Source: CAZZNQ01 sp964655775 (GTDB lineage: Bacteria > Planctomycetota > Brocadiia > SM23-32). Taken from it: a stretch of 64,000 nt of DNA. The DNA lies in the NCBI GenBank assembly GCA_964655775.1, contig CAZZNQ010000006.1:1-64000 (forward strand), written 5' to 3'. Shown here piece by piece: positions 60,124 to 64,000 of this stretch. The stretch's first letter is position 1; each line of letters begins with the position of its first letter. Below the pieces are notes generated by a model. The model had not been told where the DNA came from. It ran no database searches and saw only the letters and a list, made by a program, of their open reading frames with translations. The position numbers and the translations under genes were made by a program.

Positions 60124-61404
60124 TTAGTGTCCGGACGGCGGCCCTGCGGCCGGCATCGGCTGGGTTCCGGCCAGAGCGCGGGAGGTGGCGTTGGCGAGAC
60201 GGATCGATCTGTCGATCTGCCGGACGACTTCTTCCTTGGATTTCCGCCATGCCTGTTCGGACGCAGGATGGGCATCGTTGGGATGGACCGCGCCGAACCA
60301 CCCCAGGAAATGGTGCAGTTCCGAGGCGCGCGCGGCGAACAACGACAGCTTCCTCAGCGCGGCATCGCGCCGTTCCACCGCCTCCGCATGCCGCCCGCGC
60401 ACCTGGGCAATCTCGGCGCGCAACAGGTCGGGTCGCGGGTCGGCCTGGTCCCGGGCGGCGGCCTCACGAGCATCGGCCTCAGACTCGTCCAGAAGACCGG
60501 CGCCCAGGTTCAGATGTCCGCGCAGGCCCAGTAGGCAGCCGCGCACTTCGGGATCGGACGCTGTCCCCAGGAGCGCGTTCGCCACCGCCACGCCCTCCTC
60601 GACCGTCGCGCGAAGCTCGTCGTCCACGGACTCGAAACCGGCGCTGCGTTCGATGTCCGCGATCCGGGCGTCCCAGTCGACGCGCCGCTTCGCATCATCG
60701 CCCAGACCCTCCATCGCGTCGGAGAGGCCCGTGAGCGTCCGCAGCATCGTCGCCTTGCGCGCGCAGGCGTCCGCAAGTCTCAGCCCGGCGGAAACGTCCG
60801 CAGGGCCGCGGCCGTATGCGGCGCGCAGTTCCGCGATCCTGTCGCCAATCTCGCGCACGCCTTTCCCGTAGGCATTCTCCCTGAGATCGCGACGCAACGC
60901 CAGAAGCTGCAGGCCAACACCGATCGCGATGACGAGGCCCACAAGGCCCAGTCGCAACAGCACGGGGCGCCAGACGAGGCGCGGACCCCATTTACCGCCG
61001 GGAGGGATGAAGAACTCGGGGGAAACGCCGTCCACCAGGTCGCCCGCAGGCAGGGCGTGCGAACCCGGTCGCATCACTGTGCGACGGACCACTCGCCGGT
61101 TGCCGGGAACGGAGTCCGTGCGGCTGCCTGAACGACGCACGGTACCCGTGACACGGACGATCGCTCGCCCCTGTGCCAGTTCTTCGGCCGCCGGACGCAG
61201 TTCCTTGCCCGTGCGCCCGGCGTGGCGTTTCAGGGCCTCCCAGGCGATGTCGGCAGCGGTGTCGCCCAGATCGGGATAGAGTTCGCAGCAGACCCGGCGC
61301 ACGGCCATGCGCATGCCGGCGTCGCCCTGCCATGAGCCCAACACCCGCCGGAAGACGCGTCCGATGTCCAACTCGGTCGACAGATCGGAGGTCCCTTCCG
61401 ACAT
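60124..61404 (-). CDS. Membrane protein with helical repeat domain, unknown function
   Basis: 426 residues. One membrane helix lies near 144-166 (LLRLGLVGLVIAIGVGLQLLAL). The N-terminal part is soluble and basic. The part after the helix is almost all helical with Ala/Arg/Glu patterns (REIGDRIAELRAAYGRG, LGLRGHLNLGAGLLDESEADAREAAARDQADPRPDLLRAEIAQVRG seen as LRGHLNLGAGL and LRAEIAQVRG), reminiscent of TPR or coiled-coil. Family not recognised. It may be co-transcribed with the small membrane gene upstream. Confidence 0.65.
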   Translation of the reverse strand: MSEGTSDLSTELDIGRVFRRVLGSWQGDAGMRMAVRRVCCELYPDLGDTAADIAWEALKRHAGRTGKELRPAAEELAQGRAIVRVTGTVRRSGSRTDSVPGNRRVVRRTVMRPGSHALPAGDLVDGVSPEFFIPPGGKWGPRLVWRPVLLRLGLVGLVIAIGVGLQLLALRRDLRENAYGKGVREIGDRIAELRAAYGRGPADVSAGLRLADACARKATMLRTLTGLSDAMEGLGDDAKRRVDWDARIADIERSAGFESVDDELRATVEEGVAVANALLGTASDPEVRGCLLGLRGHLNLGAGLLDESEADAREAAARDQADPRPDLLRAEIAQVRGRHAEAVERRDAALRKLSLFAARASELHHFLGWFGAVHPNDAHPASEQAWRKSKEEVVRQIDRSIRLANATSRALAGTQPMPAAGPPSGH

Positions 61405-61437
61405 GGGTCGCACCTTTGCGGTTGCGGAGGCGGCGGA

Positions 61438-61785
61438 TCAGGGGGCGCGCTCTTTGCGGCTCAGCCAGCGACTTACGCGCACCACGGTTGGGCGATGCAG
61501 GACCCAGTGCACCACAGAGGCAAGGATCAGGACGAGTACCAGGGAGAGCCCCATGAGGACGGCGAAGATCATCCCGGCCATCATCAGCGTGCTGCCGCCC
61601 GGTGCCCGTGCGGAAGACCCCACCAGTGCGTGCCGCTGTCGCGAGCGTATGTCGCTCACTGCACCGACGGCGACTCGCGTGGGATTGTGCCTCCTGGCGA
61701 GCCATAGCGAAACGAGCATGACGACTGCCGCGTAAACCCCGAGCAAGGCCAGCGCCCGCAACGTTCTACCCCGTCGAGTGTACAT
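61438..61785 (-). CDS. Small two-helix membrane protein
   Basis: 115 residues. Two membrane helices: about 9-31 (LRALALLGVYAAVVMLVSLWLA) and about 67-93 (MMAGMIFAVLMGLSLVLVLILASVVHWVL seen as MIFAVLMGLSLVLVLILA). The start has aaggggagtgg. Family unknown; it precedes the 426-residue protein by 33 bases on the same strand. Confidence 0.6.
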   Translation of the reverse strand: MYTRRGRTLRALALLGVYAAVVMLVSLWLARRHNPTRVAVGAVSDIRSRQRHALVGSSARAPGGSTLMMAGMIFAVLMGLSLVLVLILASVVHWVLHRPTVVRVSRWLSRKERAP

Positions 61786-61935
61786 TCCACTCCCCTTTGG
61801 CCTGCAGTTCGCGTCATCCGATGAGGTCACCCGCAACTCGCCCGGCAAGAAGATACCGCATGGCCAGTGCGTCGGTCAAGGCCGATTTCCGTAAGCGAAC
61901 GCGGCCGCGCTCGCGAGGACAAACACTCTTTTGGA

Positions 61936-61964
61936 TTGACAAACGTGGCACTGTCGGGCATAAC
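61936..61964 (+). promoter_or_regulatory. Possible promoter of the small membrane protein gene
   Basis: TTGACA, 17-base spacer, CATAAC. The -35 box is perfect, the -10 box weak. Confidence 0.35.
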
Positions 61965-62034
61965 ACTATCCGATGCGTTGCAGTGCAACGGGCGGCAAGG
62001 AGGGAGAAGCAGCGTAACGGGGAGATCTGCGGTA

Positions 62035-62295
62035 ATGGCAAAGGCTCTCATATCAGTCCTGGCGGCAGCCCTGTTCGCGCTGGTGGGCTGGGTGCTCGCG
62101 CGCGTTCTGCGGAACGCCGCCAGGGGGTTGGTGCGTGCGAAGCGAGAGGGATGCTACGTGCGCAGCGCACAGGGCCAGGCCGGATCGGAGCCGGACACCG
62201 TTCTCGGATGGCTGCTGGCCATACTGGTGATGGCCATGGCGCTGGCGGGCCTGGCCATTCTGCTCATATACATAGTCGCCCGGGTGTGGACGTAG
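62035..62295 (+). CDS. Small two-helix membrane protein
   Basis: 86 residues. Helices at about 5-24 (LISVLAAALFALVGWVLA) and about 57-82 (LGWLLAILVMAMALAGLAILLIY seen as LAILVMAMALAGLAILLIY), with a short basic loop between. No family recognised. The next gene starts 42 bases later. Confidence 0.55.
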   Translation: MAKALISVLAAALFALVGWVLARVLRNAARGLVRAKREGCYVRSAQGQAGSEPDTVLGWLLAILVMAMALAGLAILLIYIVARVWT

Positions 62296-62336
62296 CGCTT
62301 TGCCGACGAATCTAGCCGCGTTAGGGATGTACCGCA

Positions 62337-63086
62337 GTGAAGTCACTGATCTTCTCGGACGTTCACGCGAATCTGCCGGCCCTGGAAGCGATACTGCAGC
62401 GGGAAGCAGACTTCGATGAGGTCGTCTTCCTGGGGGACGCAGTCGTAGGCGGGCCGCAACCCGATGACGTCCTGTCACTGCTGCGTACGCTCCCGGGTGT
62501 CTTCATAATGGGCAACCACGACCGGGACGCTCTGTTCGGCGATCACTCGCTGGAGGACGCGAATCCGGACCGCGCCTGGATTGCGTGGACGCGCGAGCAG
62601 ATCTCGAAGGCCAATCGTGCGTTTCTCGCGGGGTTCCGGCGGGCTCACACAATCGAACGGGGGGCACTAAGACTCCATCTTGACCACGGCGTCCTGCCAC
62701 CCGAGCTCGGCAGGCGCCTGTGGCCCGATTCTCCCCGGGCGGCCTTCGATCACCTGGCTGAGGGAAACGACGCTTCCGTGCTGCTTGTTGGCCATTCCCA
62801 CGTTCAGTTCCGGCGGGATCACGCCTCACGCACTGTTGTCAATCCCGGTGGGGCCGGCCAACCCCGGCTTTCCAAACCCGTCGCCTGCTACGCAATACTC
62901 CAGGACGGCCGCATATCGCTTGAGGCCACACCATACGACGTGGAGAACGTGTGCCGAGCCATGGACCGAGTACCCCTCCCGACGGTTTTTGTCGATGCAT
63001 GGAAGCAATGCTACCGCGCCGGGCGGTTGCCGGACCGGTATCCGTTAAGGCGATGGGACACACTGGTGCAGCAAGGCTATAGGTGA
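62337..63086 (+). CDS. YfcE/MJ0936-like metallophosphoesterase
   Basis: 249 residues from a GTG. Metal-binding motifs are Asp8 and His10 (FSDVHAN), Asp34 (FLGDAVVGGP), Asn60-His61 (GNHD) and GHSHVQF with two further His. It is a small cytoplasmic phosphodiesterase or phosphatase of broad type. It ends 9 bases from the convergent URO-D gene. Confidence 0.88.
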   Translation: MKSLIFSDVHANLPALEAILQREADFDEVVFLGDAVVGGPQPDDVLSLLRTLPGVFIMGNHDRDALFGDHSLEDANPDRAWIAWTREQISKANRAFLAGFRRAHTIERGALRLHLDHGVLPPELGRRLWPDSPRAAFDHLAEGNDASVLLVGHSHVQFRRDHASRTVVNPGGAGQPRLSKPVACYAILQDGRISLEATPYDVENVCRAMDRVPLPTVFVDAWKQCYRAGRLPDRYPLRRWDTLVQQGYR

Positions 63087-63095
63087 GCCGCCGCT

Positions 63096-64000
63096 TCAGG
63101 ATGTGGTCTCCGAAGGATACTTCAGTACGGGCAGCTTCGGCTCCAGTTCCCGCCAGAGCCTCGGGGCGCCGTACTTCACGAACGCCCGGCACGCCAGGTC
63201 CTGCCAGCATGGGTCCAGGCCCAACGCCTCGTTCGAGGCGTAGTAGCCGGCGATGAAACCGCCCCCCCTGCCGAGTTCCTCGACCATCGCCCTCGCGTCC
63301 GCCTCGATCTTCTCCGCGTCGCGGGTCTGGAGCGTGGCCTGGATATCCACCGGGCACCAGAAGGTCGCCCGGCCGTCGAACTCGGCCGCCAGCTTTCGGA
63401 TGCCGTAGAGCGTCGGCTGGTCGAACTGAAACAGGTCGATGCCGGCCTCGATCATGTCGTCCATCACCTCGTGGACGTAGCCGCAGGTGTGAATGAACAC
63501 GTAGAGGCCGCGCTCGTGCGCAGTTGCGCACAGGCGCTCGAATCCGGGCTTGAACAGGCGGCGCCAGGTCGCGGGGCTTACGAGCAGCCGGTCCTGGGTG
63601 CCCCAGTCCTCGCAGAAGAAGACCGCTTCCGCACCGGCCTCCGCCAGGTGGCGGATGGCGTGATGCATCTGCTCCTCGCAGAGGGCCAGGAGCCGCTCCG
63701 TCCTCTCCGGCTCGGCGACCACGTCCATCAGGAAGTTGTCCAGCCTGCGCATCTTGCGCGCGATGTTGAACGGGAATCCCGGGATGGTGCCCACGTGGAA
63801 CCGATCGGGCATGCCGTCGAAGACCGAGCGCGCCCGCTCGTAGCGGGCCGGCATGTCGTAGTCGGGCAGTTCCAGGTCGTCCAACCGGTCCCAGTCCTCC
63901 AGGGCGCCGCGGGCCACCTCACCCTTGCTTATCCCTTCTATGCGACGCCAGAGATTGCCCCACTCGTCTGTCCGTTCCCAACTGCCGTCCGCAAGCTGGC
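63096..64000 (-). CDS. URO-D-fold protein with His-x-Cys zinc motif (partial, 5' end outside window)
   Basis: The frame is open to the window edge, so the N-terminus is missing; at least 300 residues are seen (…GSWERTDEWGNLWRR near the edge). The C-terminal two thirds read HVGTIPGFPFNIARKM, FFCEDWGTQDRLLVSP and VFIHTCGYVHEVMDDMIEAGIDLFQFDQP (seen as FIHTCGYVHEV and LFQFDQP). The His-Thr-Cys-Gly element matches the zinc site of MtaA/CmuA-type corrinoid methyltransferases of this fold. A methyltransferase role is therefore more likely than haem synthesis. Confidence 0.82.
   Translation of the reverse strand, partial: QLADGSWERTDEWGNLWRRIEGISKGEVARGALEDWDRLDDLELPDYDMPARYERARSVFDGMPDRFHVGTIPGFPFNIARKMRRLDNFLMDVVAEPERTERLLALCEEQMHHAIRHLAEAGAEAVFFCEDWGTQDRLLVSPATWRRLFKPGFERLCATAHERGLYVFIHTCGYVHEVMDDMIEAGIDLFQFDQPTLYGIRKLAAEFDGRATFWCPVDIQATLQTRDAEKIEADARAMVEELGRGGGFIAGYYASNEALGLDPCWQDLACRAFVKYGAPRLWRELEPKLPVLKYPSETTS

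Overview
The window is about 64 kb of GC-rich DNA from a Gram-negative (diderm) bacterium. Support for an outer membrane comes from a complete Mla lipid-transport operon and from lipoprotein and Sec/Tat-exported proteins. The gene mix is alkaline phosphatase/sulfatase superfamily enzymes, Gfo/Idh/MocA oxidoreductases, xylose-isomerase-like TIM barrels, secreted right-handed beta-helix proteins, URO-D-fold proteins and an ECF sigma/anti-sigma pair. This resembles the Planctomycetota/Lentisphaerota/Hydrogenedentota type of heterotroph that degrades complex glycans; the phylum is an inference. A 10-N gap beside a near-exact Illumina adapter shows that this is a draft assembly, probably a metagenome bin. 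I saw no rRNA, tRNA, CRISPR array, transposase or phage genes.

Layout. 1-1.2 kb is non-coding and full of degenerate repeats. 1.2-11.6 kb carries small metabolic units: an alcohol dehydrogenase plus hydrolase pair, a PRC-barrel protein, an isomerase, a GNAT enzyme, an ArsR regulator with its operator, an ACT protein, an enolase-superfamily protein, an SDR and a classical sulfatase. 11.9-15.4 kb is mlaE-F-D-C-A. 15.4-27.2 kb is a run of ten co-directional minus-strand genes: RraA family, aldo/keto reductase, class V aminotransferase, three Gfo/Idh/MocA dehydrogenases, a TIM-barrel isomerase, two tandem sulfatase-like paralogues and a beta-helix protein. It looks like a sugar or sugar-acid catabolic locus. 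27.5-33.7 kb holds an acetyl-CoA synthase-like protein with all six A-cluster cysteines, an exported lipoprotein, a ketol-acid reductoisomerase-like protein lacking the catalytic His, and a Tat-exported sulfatase. 33.8-38.7 kb has a large secreted protein of unknown function and a purple-acid-phosphatase-like enzyme. 39.3-47.6 kb has a 1548-residue secreted ankyrin/LRR/ankyrin protein and small membrane proteins. 47.6-57 kb has a URO-D protein, beta-carbonic anhydrase, alkaline phosphatase with an EF-hand loop, beta-helix, GH43 and esterase genes. 57-59.8 kb is an overlapping ECF sigma, anti-sigma and secreted-protein operon ending in a clear terminator. The right end has small membrane proteins, a phosphoesterase and a URO-D gene that runs off the edge.

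The most notable object is the orphan acetyl-CoA synthase-like protein at 27467-29299. Its cysteine spacing matches the A-cluster of AcsB/CdhC, yet no CO dehydrogenase, corrinoid protein or methyltransferase gene of the Wood-Ljungdahl pathway lies next to it. It sits under its own promoter, back to back with that of the ten-gene run. Other points are a gene-conversion tract between the two Thr-type sulfatase paralogues, a 106-bp hairpin-rich element present as inverted copies at both ends of the window, and the adapter contamination inside mlaD.
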